The notes under the pieces are model-generated. The model ran no database searches and was not told the origin of the DNA. It was given only the letters and a program-made list of their open reading frames with translations. Shown here piece after piece: positions 8,496 through 16,380 of a DNA stretch of 57,784 nt. The stretch is from Yanshouia hominis (GTDB lineage Bacteria; Bacillota; Clostridia; Oscillospirales; Ruminococcaceae), in the NCBI GenBank assembly GCA_014385025.1, contig JACRTB010000018.1, positions 1 to 57,784 on the forward strand, given 5' to 3'. The stretch's first letter is position 1; each line of letters opens with the position of its first letter. The translations under genes were made by a program, and so were the position numbers.

Positions 8496-9569
8496 TTACC
8501 GGAACAGGCGGAGATCCCCGGACTGGTTGAGGTTGCAGAGCAGCGAGAGGGTGATCGGCACTCCAAAAAGGCCGATGATTCCAAAAAGCTGCGCGCCGAT
8601 GAACATTCCCGCGAGGGTGACGACCGGGTGCAGACCGAGCTGTCCCCCGACAATCTTCGGTTCCAGAATATTGCGGATGACCGTAACCGCGAGGTAGACC
8701 ACCGCCAGACCGACGCCCAGCGCGTACCGTCCCTGAAGCAGTGAAATAACCGTCCAGGGAATCATGATGCCGCCGGTGCCGAGGACCGGCAGAATATCAA
8801 AGAGAGCGATGCACAGCGCGGTGGGAATCGAGTGCTCCACCCCGATCAGGGTCAGGCCGATTGAAAGCTCAAGAAAGGTGATGCTCATAATCAGGGCGTA
8901 GGAGCGGATGCAGATCAGAAGGGTCCCGACCAGATATTCCCGGATGTGCAGCAGCAGGGCGCGGCCCCGTTCCGGAAACTGGCGCAGGACGAATCCGGCC
9001 AGCGCGTCGTGATCCTTGGCGAGAAAAAAGGTCGAGATGATCATCAGGAGCAGCTTGACAAAGAAGCCCGGCAGCGAGGAGGCCCAGCCCGAAACCGCGG
9101 CAATCGCGCTCATCGAGACGGCCGAAACCGAACTGCTCAGCGACTGAATCGCCTGAGAGAAGACCTCGTTCACCGTCTGAGCCGCCGAGGGGTCCATCCG
9201 GGTAAAGAAGCCCTCAAGCCAGGCGGAGAAGGCAAAAAGCGCAGGCTCGATCTGGTTGGCATAAAGACCGGGGAATCCGGTGACCAGCTGCTGGCCAAGC
9301 GCGACGAGCTTGACGCAGAGCAGCGCAACGAGCAGTCCGATGGTCGAGTAGAAGGCCAGCACCATGAGGATGGCACAGGGCCCTTTCCCGATGCCGAAGC
9401 GGCCGGATACATAACGGATTGGGCGCTGGAGCGCCGCCGAAATGACAAAGGCGGTGACAAAGGGCATGGCCATCGGCAGAGCATAGCGGATTCCCGCGAA
9501 TGCCAGAAAAGAGATCGCCGCAAGATAAAAAAAATTGACGAGAAAACGCTTCCGGTGTTCAAGGTCCAT
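8496..9569 (-). CDS. AI-2E/PerM-family membrane protein, sporulation YtvI type
   Basis: 357 residues with about seven or eight hydrophobic segments. The C-terminal signature of the AI-2E transporter superfamily is present: FDILPVLGTGGIMIPW, then VIRNILEPKIVGGQLGLHPVVTLAGMFIG. Length and the mid-protein segment FFLAKDHDALAGFVLRQFPERGR fit the sporulation protein YtvI. Whether it transports anything is unknown. The ATG at 9569 has AAAGGG about 11 nt upstream and a good promoter at 9630-9659. It is monocistronic. Confidence 0.85.
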   Translation of the reverse strand: MDLEHRKRFLVNFFYLAAISFLAFAGIRYALPMAMPFVTAFVISAALQRPIRYVSGRFGIGKGPCAILMVLAFYSTIGLLVALLCVKLVALGQQLVTGFPGLYANQIEPALFAFSAWLEGFFTRMDPSAAQTVNEVFSQAIQSLSSSVSAVSMSAIAAVSGWASSLPGFFVKLLLMIISTFFLAKDHDALAGFVLRQFPERGRALLLHIREYLVGTLLICIRSYALIMSITFLELSIGLTLIGVEHSIPTALCIALFDILPVLGTGGIMIPWTVISLLQGRYALGVGLAVVYLAVTVIRNILEPKIVGGQLGLHPVVTLAGMFIGAQLFGIIGLFGVPITLSLLCNLNQSGDLRLFR

Positions 9570-9629
9570 GTTTAAATTTCCCTTTCTGCGCAGGCGGACA
9601 AGATGTGTTTGAAACAGCCTTTATGGTGC

Positions 9630-9659
9630 ATTATATCCATAGGGCTGCGGTCGCGTCAA
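9630..9659 (-). promoter_or_regulatory. ytvI promoter
   Basis: On the minus strand, TTGACG and TATAAT are separated by 18 bp, about 60 bp before the ATG. This is a vegetative-type promoter; no obvious sporulation-sigma pattern is seen. Confidence 0.7.
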
Positions 9660-9763
9660 GATGGGGCAGCACAGCTTTGAGCGCTTTTTAACGGAAAAGC
9701 AGCCTTTTTAAGAAATAACCCTGAAAATTTTACCCCCAGTTCATGGTTTGGGGAAATCTGCGC

Positions 9764-9792
9764 TGGTCAAATCGGCATGTCTGTCGTATAAT
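9764..9792 (+). promoter_or_regulatory. promoter of the 9833 lipoprotein gene
   Basis: TGGTCA (9764-9769) and TATAAT (9787-9792) are spaced by 17 bp. The predicted leader is about 35 nt and contains the ribosome-binding site GGAGAG. Confidence 0.65.
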
Positions 9793-9832
9793 AACGAAAG
9801 TCAGATTTTTTCTGTGAAATGGAGAGAAACAG

Positions 9833-10588
9833 ATGAAAATACGTAGTATTTCTGCCCTGCTGCTGGCCGCCGCACTGCTGTTGGCCGCATGCGGTTCCAA
9901 TTCTTCCTCTGTCCCGGAGGCGTCTTCCGGCAGCGAACCGGCCCCGTCACAGTCCTCCGCTCCAAGCGGCGGGGCGTTCTCCCACCTGATCCAGGACGGA
10001 AAATTTATTTTTACCCCGGTTGAGGATGCGCTTTTTACGATGGAATACGAGCCGCCTGCAACGGCGGTGACAGGTCAGCATATTGGGCTTGATTTCCTCA
10101 GAACGATGAACACCGACTGGCTCGGGGATCAGGACTTTGTCGCAAACTACACCCTTTACGACGGAGGCGACGCGGCGGGCAGCGAAAAGAAGCAGTATGG
10201 GACGGTTGCCATCACAACCGCCCCGCCCGATCTCGCCGAATACTATGGGACCTCCGACCCGGCGGAACAGCTTGAACGGATGAAGGCCCATTACTTCCCG
10301 GCGGCCGACGTGTTTGCGGGACGGAAAAAAGCGGTGGTCGAGGATTTCGGCTATGATCTGGTCTTTGCGGAGCAGGCAACCTTCGAAACACTCGGCTGGG
10401 ACGGCTTTTTCATCGAGTTCATCGACCCGGCGACCAACACACGCTCGATGCGCTTCTTCCTCTGCAACGACGAAATGAATGAAAAGTATTATTCCTTCGC
10501 GGCCAATGTGGACCTGCCGGCTGACGATGAGGCGCTGGCCGACCGCTACCGCGCGACTCTCTTTTCTCTCAAAACAATGGGGGAATAG
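9833..10588 (+). CDS. predicted lipoprotein of unknown function
   Basis: 251 residues starting at an ATG 6 nt after GGAGAG. The N-terminus is a lipoprotein signal peptide with a clear lipobox, LLAAC at about residues 17-21, followed by a Ser/Pro/Glu-rich linker (22-50). The mature domain (about 55-250) is acidic and rich in aromatic residues (DALFTMEYEPP, GWDGFFIEFIDPATNTRSMRFFLCNDEMNEKYYSF), suggesting a beta-rich extracellular domain. I do not recognise the family. It has its own promoter and a very strong terminator, so it appears to be a single-gene unit. Confidence 0.8.
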   Translation: MKIRSISALLLAAALLLAACGSNSSSVPEASSGSEPAPSQSSAPSGGAFSHLIQDGKFIFTPVEDALFTMEYEPPATAVTGQHIGLDFLRTMNTDWLGDQDFVANYTLYDGGDAAGSEKKQYGTVAITTAPPDLAEYYGTSDPAEQLERMKAHYFPAADVFAGRKKAVVEDFGYDLVFAEQATFETLGWDGFFIEFIDPATNTRSMRFFLCNDEMNEKYYSFAANVDLPADDEALADRYRATLFSLKTMGE

Positions 10589-10616
10589 GAGAAAAGCAAA
10601 AGGATTTATCCGCCGA

Positions 10617-10674
10617 AGTCGAAACCGCCCCTGACTGCGCTGTCAGCACAGTCAGGGGCGGTTTCGACTGTTTT
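10617..10674 (+). terminator. long-stem terminator of the lipoprotein gene
   Basis: A perfect 21-bp stem (10617-10637 with 10649-10669) closes an 11-nt loop and is followed by GTTTT. The stem is unusually long and would fold on both strands. Confidence 0.85.
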
Positions 10675-10820
10675 GCCGCGTCAAGGCGTTTTGCTGTCGT
10701 TCGTTTTCACCGGCCCGATTCAGGGCATTTTCCCTTATCAGGAGATATTTCATCGCTGTCTGCTTTTACCGGACCCGCGCACGGTTCCGGCAGGCATTTT
10801 CCTTTCGATGACGGGAAAAC

Positions 10821-11567
10821 TCAGGACGGAAGTTCCGAAAAGATCAGAGTATACCGGTCAATTTCCTCCTGCTTGCTGCGCTCGTAAGCAGCGCGGGCAT
10901 CCTGTGCAATGCCGTCATCCGCGCCGATGGCGGCGAGCGCGCCGGTCATCCGCATCAGGATGTCCTCAGCCTGCCGGTCGGCCTGAGCGATCAATGTCTC
11001 AACCTGCGGCAGATAGCGGGCGGCAACCTCGGGCAGAGCGGCGGCCCGGGCGGAAGGGTCGGCCGCGAGGTAGTCCCCGATCGCCTGATCACCCAGCTCG
11101 CCGATCGCCCGCAGGGCGTTTTCCTTCAGCGCGAAAAGTTCTTTGACATATGGCTCGGCGACCTTGAGCTTCTGCTCCTCGGTGAGAACCGGCGGGATAT
11201 ATTCCTCCTGTGGCTCGGCCGGACTGACCAGCGCATGGGCCGAGGGGTCGAGCGGATGCGGAACGGAAGGCTCCTGTTCCGCCTCGGGCGGCAGGCTGTA
11301 TTCCGGGAGCGGCGCATCGAGAACAAAGCGGGGCGGGCGGCTTTCCGCCGGCGGCACATCCGCTGTGGACGAAGGGGAGGCGCTGCTGCCAGAGGAGGAG
11401 GCCTGCTGCTGCGGCAGAACGGGAATGTTCCGGGCGTCCTCGCGCACTGTGACAGCGGGATCGGGGCGCAGTCCCAGCACCCGGACGAGCTGTTCGTCCC
11501 GCCCCAGATGCGCGGCCGACAGGGTGATGAGCAGAAAAGAGAAAAGAAGGATCATACAGCGGAGCAT
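10821..11567 (-). CDS. secreted or membrane-anchored Pro-rich/helical protein, unknown function
   Basis: 248 residues if started at the ATG at 11567, which has AAAGGAAG 7 nt upstream; the ATG at 11573 abuts that site and upstream codons are not supported. The N-terminus (MLRCMILLFSFLLITLSAAHLG) is a signal peptide or anchor. Residues about 40-115 form a Ser/Pro/Glu-rich linker (QQQASSSGSSASPSS, PPEAEQEPSVP). The last 120 residues are strongly helical and charged (EEQKLKVAEPYVKELFALKENALRAIGEL to the end), probably a coiled coil. No known domain is recognised. It lies 410 bp downstream, on the same strand, of the substrate-binding protein gene, separated by three terminator-like hairpins. Confidence 0.7.
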   Translation of the reverse strand: MLRCMILLFSFLLITLSAAHLGRDEQLVRVLGLRPDPAVTVREDARNIPVLPQQQASSSGSSASPSSTADVPPAESRPPRFVLDAPLPEYSLPPEAEQEPSVPHPLDPSAHALVSPAEPQEEYIPPVLTEEQKLKVAEPYVKELFALKENALRAIGELGDQAIGDYLAADPSARAAALPEVAARYLPQVETLIAQADRQAEDILMRMTGALAAIGADDGIAQDARAAYERSKQEEIDRYTLIFSELPS

Positions 11568-11687
11568 CGGCATCTTCCTTTCGGAAACAGGATTTCCTCT
11601 CAAGTCTGCCCATGCCGCCGCGCCGCTATGCAGGAAGATGCGGGGCGGGGAAGGGGTTCGCCCCTTTGCAAATTCCCTGCCCGGAGG

Positions 11688-11975
11688 CATATTTTTCTCA
11701 GGCGGAAAGAAGGCCGGGGCAGAATACCCCGGCCCACGGCTGCTCTGATGAAAAATCCGCATCCCTTCTGCCGAAAAACGTCAAAGCAGAACTTCCTTCG
11801 GCGGCGCATCTTTCTCAGGCGGAAAAAAGGCCGGGGCGTTCTGCTCCGGCCTGCGGCTGTTCTGATGAAAAATCCGCATCCCTTCTGCTGAAAAACGTCA
11901 AAGCAGAACTTCCTTCGGCGGCGCATCTTTCTCAGGCGGAAAAAGGCCGGGGCGTTCTGCCCCGGCCCCGGAATC
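11688..11975. repeat. 117-bp tandem repeat (about 2.4 copies), each with a terminator hairpin
   Basis: The word TTTCTCAGGC recurs at 11694, 11811 and 11928, exactly 117 bp apart, and the bases between are nearly identical. Every unit has a GGCCGGGG...CCCCGGCC-type hairpin preceded on the plus strand by an A run, so each is an intrinsic terminator on the minus strand. Because 117 is a multiple of three, open frames run through the array and produce false ORFs. The region has no real gene. Confidence 0.9.
11937..11968 (-). terminator. terminator of the substrate-binding protein gene (third repeat unit)
   Basis: On the minus strand a 9-bp stem (GGCCGGGGC/GCCCCGGCC) with a 5-nt loop is followed by TTTTT, about 10 nt beyond the stop codon. 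Copies at about 11823-11851 and 11706-11734 would act as second and third terminators. Confidence 0.85.
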
Positions 11976-11977
11976 TT

Positions 11978-12997
11978 CTACTGAAAAATTCCGTCAAAAT
12001 CCGCCATAATTTGGCCCGCGTGTTCCGCGATCCAGTGGGCGTCCGTCGGCAGGCTGCGCTGGGCGATCGCCTCAAAGTCGGTGTTGGGCTGCTCGATATC
12101 CTTGCGGATGCTCATCAGATTATTTTTCACCAGAATTTCCTGTCCCTCCCGCGAGAGGATAAAGTCGTAGAGAAGCTTTCCGTTTCGCTCGTTGGGACAA
12201 TTGGCGACCAGCCCCACCGGGCTGTAAATGGAGATAAGGTCCTTCGGGTAGAGGAAGGCGAGCGGCTCGCCCGCATCCGCGAAGCTGGCCACCACATAGT
12301 CGAGACAGATGCCGACCGGAAAATTTCCCTCGGCAACCTGGCGGTGAGTGGCGTTGGTTCCGCTTTCCAGCTCACATCCGTTGGCCTGAAGGCGGACAAA
12401 GTAGTCGGTTCCGTAGCGGTCATCGGCCATCAGCGCACCGACAAAATACTTCACGGTTCCGGAGCTGCCGGGGTCGGTCATGATCACCTGGCCGTTCCAG
12501 CGGGGATTCAACAGATCGTTCCAGTTTTTTGGGGCTTCGGCGGCGGTGATCAGATCGGTGTTGTAGGCGATGCCGACATTCATCAGGCGTGCGCCGGTGA
12601 AATAGTGGTCGGGATCGATATAGGCGGAGTCAATCCGGATGCCCTGCGGCGAGATATAGGGGGAGAGGATGCCCGCGCTCTTCATATCAAGATAGTCGGA
12701 AGGGTCGCCCACCCAAATGACGTCGGCCAAGACATGGCCCGATTGGTTTTCGGTGGCGATTTTGGTCAGAACTTTGCCGGTTCCTCCGAAATAGTAGTCC
12801 ATGGTGACGTTTGGATATTTGTCTTCAAAGCCCTCCTTGAGAGCGAGAATCTGATTTTCCTGCATCGAGGAGTAGAGCATCACCCGCCCGGTGTAGCTCG
12901 CGGGGCTGTCCGGTTCGGGCGGCGGGGCGGCGGAGGATTCTGCGCCGCAGCCGGCCAGCAGGACGCAGAGTGCTGAAATCAAGACTTGTTTGATCAC
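11978..12997 (-). CDS. ABC transporter substrate-binding lipoprotein, iron(III)-type family 1
   Basis: 339 residues from a GTG start about 10 nt after AAAGGAGG. A short lipoprotein signal ends in LLAGC. The mature protein begins with GRVMLYSSMQENQILALKEGFEDKYPNVTM and contains YYFGGTGKVLTKIATENQSGHVLADVIWVGD and AYNTDLI, typical of the AfuA/FbpA group that binds ferric iron, and of related thiamine or phosphonate binders. No permease or ATPase gene is adjacent, so the rest of the transporter is encoded elsewhere or the protein has only a sensing role. It is divergent from a membrane AraC regulator, and their -35 boxes are 6 bp apart. Confidence 0.88.
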   Translation of the reverse strand: MIKQVLISALCVLLAGCGAESSAAPPPEPDSPASYTGRVMLYSSMQENQILALKEGFEDKYPNVTMDYYFGGTGKVLTKIATENQSGHVLADVIWVGDPSDYLDMKSAGILSPYISPQGIRIDSAYIDPDHYFTGARLMNVGIAYNTDLITAAEAPKNWNDLLNPRWNGQVIMTDPGSSGTVKYFVGALMADDRYGTDYFVRLQANGCELESGTNATHRQVAEGNFPVGICLDYVVASFADAGEPLAFLYPKDLISIYSPVGLVANCPNERNGKLLYDFILSREGQEILVKNNLMSIRKDIEQPNTDFEAIAQRSLPTDAHWIAEHAGQIMADFDGIFQ

Positions 12998-13041
12998 CGG
13001 GGGAGGACCTCCTTTCCTGAAAAGGTGGGGGATTCCTTCTT

Positions 13042-13070
13042 ATTTTATGTGGTTTTTGCTCTGTTGTAAA
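13042..13070 (-). promoter_or_regulatory. promoter of the substrate-binding protein gene
   Basis: On the minus strand TTTACA and TAAAAT are spaced by exactly 17 bp, about 45 bp before the GTG start. Confidence 0.75.
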
Positions 13071-13076
13071 GGAATA

Positions 13077-13105
13077 TTGAATCCGTTGAACTGTTTTGAT
13101 ATACT
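13077..13105 (+). promoter_or_regulatory. promoter of the AraC-type regulator gene
   Basis: TTGAAT (13077-13082) and TATACT (13100-13105) are spaced by 17 bp. It is back-to-back with the minus-strand promoter at 13042-13070, so one bound regulator could affect both. Confidence 0.75.
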
Positions 13106-13175
13106 ATTTTTAAACTTTTCCGTTCCGGCATTCCTCTTCCGCAAGGGGATTCCGGCATTGATCAGGAGGAAGACG

Positions 13176-15308
13176 ATGGAATCCCTCACCCCTTCGGCAC
13201 ACTTTCGTTCCCGTCTCAAGCAATACGGCATGCCCTGCCTGTGCGGCTGCGCGGGCTTTCTTGTGCTGCTTTCGATCATGGTGGGGGTGGTTTACCGGGC
13301 GTTTCAGGAGATCACCCTGCAATCGCTCGCCCAGCTCAACAGCGAGTTTTCGGTGCAGATGGATACGCTTTCCAGCCTTGTACAGACGACGGTGCGCAGC
13401 TACGGCCTGCAGGTGTTTTACACCCCGGCGGTGACCCGGCTGCGGCAGGGCTACGGCCTTTCGAACGTCGAGAGGGTGTATGGTCTGCGGGAACTCAACA
13501 CCTATGTCAGTAGCAGCGAGTTTGTTGACTCCATCAGCGTCTACAACCAGAATACCCACATGGTCTATACCACCGACACCAACTTTCTGAGCGCGCCGAT
13601 CGGCGGATACGCCGACCGCAGCGCGGCGGAGCTTTTTCTCAGCCGCAATGTGGAAACCCGGATGAGGCCGATCCGCCGCACCGTTGATGAACCGCTTTCC
13701 GGGCGCAAGCGGGAGTTTTACTCCTTTCTCTTCTTTGAAACGAGCCGCAAGGGGATTCCGCGCGGCAATGCGCTGATGATCAATCTGCGCAGCGAGTGGT
13801 ACGAGGGACAGCTTCTCGGCTTTGATCAGGAGGGAAGCTATATCCTGCTCGATGAAAACGGGGGACTGATTGCGGCGCGGGAGGAGACCCTTCCCTCAAA
13901 AGCCGCCCTGTTCTGGAACGATATCGTCGCCGGCCGGCCGCAGGAGGAACAGGACAGCTATCTGCTGCGAAAGATCGGCGGGGTGCAGACTGTCTGCCTC
14001 TACTCCAGAATGAGCTCAACCGGATGGTATTGCCTGCGGATTCTGCCGCTTGACCGCTGCCTCGCGGGCCTGCCCGGCCTGCGGAACCGGTTTGTGGCGG
14101 GGTTCTCCTTCGGACTGACCCTGCTTGCTCTGCTCTGTGGGCTGATGCTGTTCTACATCTATTTTCCATTCCGGCGGATGAGGCTGGCCCTGCGCCGGAT
14201 CGGCCCGGCGGCCCCCGAAGCACTTCCGCCCGATCAGCGGCTGACCGAGCTGGTCGAAAGCTCGCTGGAGCTGCGGCAGTCCCGTCTGCTCGATAATCTG
14301 CTCGAAGGGAAGGACCCCCCGGGGGAGCGGCTTCCCGATTTCCCGGCGGTGCTGCTGTTGGCCGAATCCATTTCACAGAATGGTCTGAGGCGCTTTTTGC
14401 AGGCCGAGTTTCCGGAGGCGCTGGTGACTCATCAGAACGGATGCGGGGTAGCCCTGCTCCCGGGAATCGCTGAGATGGAGGCGCTTTCGCTCTGCGGCGG
14501 ATTGGCCGCGCGGTTCGGATGCCGCTGCTACTACAGCATGCCGCGCCCGTCGCCGTCGGAGCTGCCCGGCTGTTTTGCGGTGCTCAAGGAGCTGCGGCAG
14601 CTCCGCTTCTGGTATCCCGGCCAGCGGATCCTTTCCGAAAAGCGGCTCGGGAAGCGCAGCGGTGAGAGCGGGTTTTCAGAAAAGGATCTCAGCCAGCTTC
14701 TGGCCGCTTTAAGGGCGGGAGAGCTTGACCGGGCGCGCTCCTGCTGGAAGGCGGTTCTTGATTCGATCAGCGGCGGCCACTATCAGGACCAGCGGTTTGT
14801 GTTCAACCGGGTGGCGCAGCTTCTGCGGGAAATGCTTGCCGAGGCAGGACTGCCGTTTCGTGCGCGGGAGGTTCCGCTGGCCGAACATCTCGAGGAGCTC
14901 GAGGATATCGGCGCCCTCAACGCGCGGTATGACGCGGTTTTTGTCAGCCTTGCCGCGCTCAATGCCGACAAACGCCGGCAGCGTCTCGACAGCATCGCGG
15001 CGCAGGTGGCTCACCGGATTGAGGTGGGTTATGAAGACAGCGGATTGTCGGCTTCAAAAATTGCGGACGAAATGGGTCTGAGCAACGCCTATCTCAGCCG
15101 TATGTTTCGGGAGAGCTACCAGATGTCGATCAGCGAATACCTGAATCATACACGCGTCGAACGCGCCCGCGCCCTGCTTGAGAACGGAGAGCTGAATGTT
15201 GAGACGGTCGCGGCAAAAGTGGGCTTTGAAAACACCAAATATTTTTATGTCGTCTTTAAAAACCTGACCGGCCAAACTCCGCTGCAATACCGCAGGGCGA
15301 AGGGCTGA
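13176..15308 (+). CDS. membrane-anchored AraC-family transcriptional regulator with extracellular sensor
   Basis: 710 residues from the ATG at 13176, which has AGGAGGA about 5 nt upstream; upstream in-frame codons are dismissed because the promoter lies at 13077-13105. One transmembrane helix is near residues 22-46 (CLCGCAGFLVLLSIMVGVVYRAF). A large extracellular part to about residue 300 resembles a Cache sensor. A second helix (about 305-330, AGFSFGLTLLALLCGLMLFYIYF) leads inside. The C-terminal 100 residues hold two AraC helix-turn-helices (LSASKIADEMGLSNAYLSRMF and LNVETVAAKVGFENTKYFYVVFK, ending TGQTPLQYRR). Such one-component regulators usually control adjacent uptake genes, here the divergent substrate-binding lipoprotein. 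Confidence 0.9.
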   Translation: MESLTPSAHFRSRLKQYGMPCLCGCAGFLVLLSIMVGVVYRAFQEITLQSLAQLNSEFSVQMDTLSSLVQTTVRSYGLQVFYTPAVTRLRQGYGLSNVERVYGLRELNTYVSSSEFVDSISVYNQNTHMVYTTDTNFLSAPIGGYADRSAAELFLSRNVETRMRPIRRTVDEPLSGRKREFYSFLFFETSRKGIPRGNALMINLRSEWYEGQLLGFDQEGSYILLDENGGLIAAREETLPSKAALFWNDIVAGRPQEEQDSYLLRKIGGVQTVCLYSRMSSTGWYCLRILPLDRCLAGLPGLRNRFVAGFSFGLTLLALLCGLMLFYIYFPFRRMRLALRRIGPAAPEALPPDQRLTELVESSLELRQSRLLDNLLEGKDPPGERLPDFPAVLLLAESISQNGLRRFLQAEFPEALVTHQNGCGVALLPGIAEMEALSLCGGLAARFGCRCYYSMPRPSPSELPGCFAVLKELRQLRFWYPGQRILSEKRLGKRSGESGFSEKDLSQLLAALRAGELDRARSCWKAVLDSISGGHYQDQRFVFNRVAQLLREMLAEAGLPFRAREVPLAEHLEELEDIGALNARYDAVFVSLAALNADKRRQRLDSIAAQVAHRIEVGYEDSGLSASKIADEMGLSNAYLSRMFRESYQMSISEYLNHTRVERARALLENGELNVETVAAKVGFENTKYFYVVFKNLTGQTPLQYRRAKG

Positions 15309-15320
15309 ATGGCACGGCGC

Positions 15321-15360
15321 GAGGGAGGGGAGAAAGCAAATTTGCTTTCTCCCCTCCCTC
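15321..15360. terminator. 40-bp perfect palindrome after the AraC gene
   Basis: Positions 15321-15340 are perfectly complementary to 15341-15360, with no loop bases. The centre is AAATTT and the ends are G/C-rich. It lies 12 bp after the regulator stop and can form a hairpin in RNA from either strand. No T run follows, so termination would rely on the stem alone. Confidence 0.6.
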
Positions 15361-15490
15361 GGCAATTTAGGACGCAGGTGAGCGAAAGGCCGTTTCTTCT
15401 TTTGCGGCAATTTAAGGCGCAGGCGAGAGAGTGGGAAGTTTGCTTTTCGCTCCGGGATGATTTAAGGCGCGATCGAGAGGGTCGATGATT
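15361..15490. repeat. three degenerate copies of a 45-50 bp repeat
   Basis: GGCAATTTAGGACGCAGG (15361), GGCAATTTAAGGCGCAGG (15406) and GATGATTTAAGGCGCGAT (15456) begin similar units, each continuing with a purine-rich GAGAGR-like run. The region has no gene; it separates the convergent AraC and larC genes. The remaining bases to 15642 hold nothing recognisable. Confidence 0.6.
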
Positions 15491-15642
15491 CGTTTTCCCG
15501 GTTCCGCTTCTCTGTCCCGCTTTGGTTCCAGGGTCAATTTGTGACGGCTGGACTTTTGCCGCGGCATTCCCGAAGCAGCGGACACGAACCGGCGTCTGAT
15601 GTGCGGGACCGCTCCGCTTCCCCTTCCCTGTTTTTCGGAGGC

Positions 15643-16380
15643 TTATTCCCCGGCTTCGCGCAGATAACAGAGCAGAAATCCGCCCTGCTCGCGGTTGCGG
15701 TCGCCAAAGCCCGCGCCGCGCCGGGCGGGGCCGGGGGGAGGCGTCTCCTGAAATCGGTCAAAGCAGCCTGCCGCGATGGAGGCTCCGGTCGGGGTGACCA
15801 GCTCTCCGCAGACGGCACAGCCGCGGGTCGGAATCGAGAAGCGGCCGGTGATCTCCCGCACCGCCGGAACCGGAACCGGCAGCCTTCCGCGGCGGCAGAG
15901 GATGCTGCCCGTCCCATCGGTCAGCGGGGTTGAGAGAATCCGGTCGGGGGCGAGCCGGTAAAGGCAGAAGGAGGCGCCGACGAGATCGATCATCGTATCG
16001 ACCGCGCCCCGCTCGTGAAAGCAGACCTCCGCGAGAGAAATTCTGTGGGCGGCCGCATTGGCTTCCGCCTGAATCCGGAGCAGGCGCGCGGCCCTCCCGG
16101 CAACCGGACCGGGCAGCCGCGCGGCCTCGATCATGGCGAGCAGCTCGGGGAAGTACCGCTCCCGCCGGTTGTCGGGATGGGTGGGCAGAAGCGAAACGGA
16201 AATTTTGGTTCCGGAAATTCCGCAGCCTTCGGCGGGCGCGGCGGAAATCCGGTAACCGGTCAGCGGCAAGGTTTGGAGCGCCGCCTTCAGTTCCTCAAAG
16301 GGAACCCCGAGATCGACCAGCGCCCCGAGGGTCATATCGCCGCTGATGCCCCTGCCGCAGTCGAAAAACAGCTCGCGCAT
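15643..16380 (-). CDS. LarC-like protein, N-terminal (LarC1) domain only
   Basis: 245 residues beginning MRELFFDCGRGISGDMTLGALVDLG, the diagnostic start of the LarC family, which inserts nickel into the pincer nucleotide cofactor of lactate racemase and related enzymes. FHERGAVDTMIDLVG and the metal-binding-like core are visible. The protein stops where full-length LarC passes into its second domain (LarC2, about 140 residues). No LarC2-like sequence is visible in any frame downstream, where the convergent AraC gene soon begins. No larA, larB or larE is in the window. The start shares one base with the glycosylase stop (TGATG); an ATG 6 nt upstream is possible. Cofactor activity is therefore uncertain. 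Confidence 0.75.
   Translation of the reverse strand: MRELFFDCGRGISGDMTLGALVDLGVPFEELKAALQTLPLTGYRISAAPAEGCGISGTKISVSLLPTHPDNRRERYFPELLAMIEAARLPGPVAGRAARLLRIQAEANAAAHRISLAEVCFHERGAVDTMIDLVGASFCLYRLAPDRILSTPLTDGTGSILCRRGRLPVPVPAVREITGRFSIPTRGCAVCGELVTPTGASIAAGCFDRFQETPPPGPARRGAGFGDRNREQGGFLLCYLREAGE

Noticed and set aside
8049-8744. Overlapping open frames in the dnaJ-ytvI spacer
   Set aside because: Several frames are open at once, none has a start signal, and they run into the ytvI gene on the other strand.
11612-12976. A 454-codon plus-strand open frame across the 117-bp repeat and the substrate-binding gene
   Set aside because: It is antisense to a clear lipoprotein gene and extended only because the repeat period is a multiple of three; it has no ribosome-binding site or domain.
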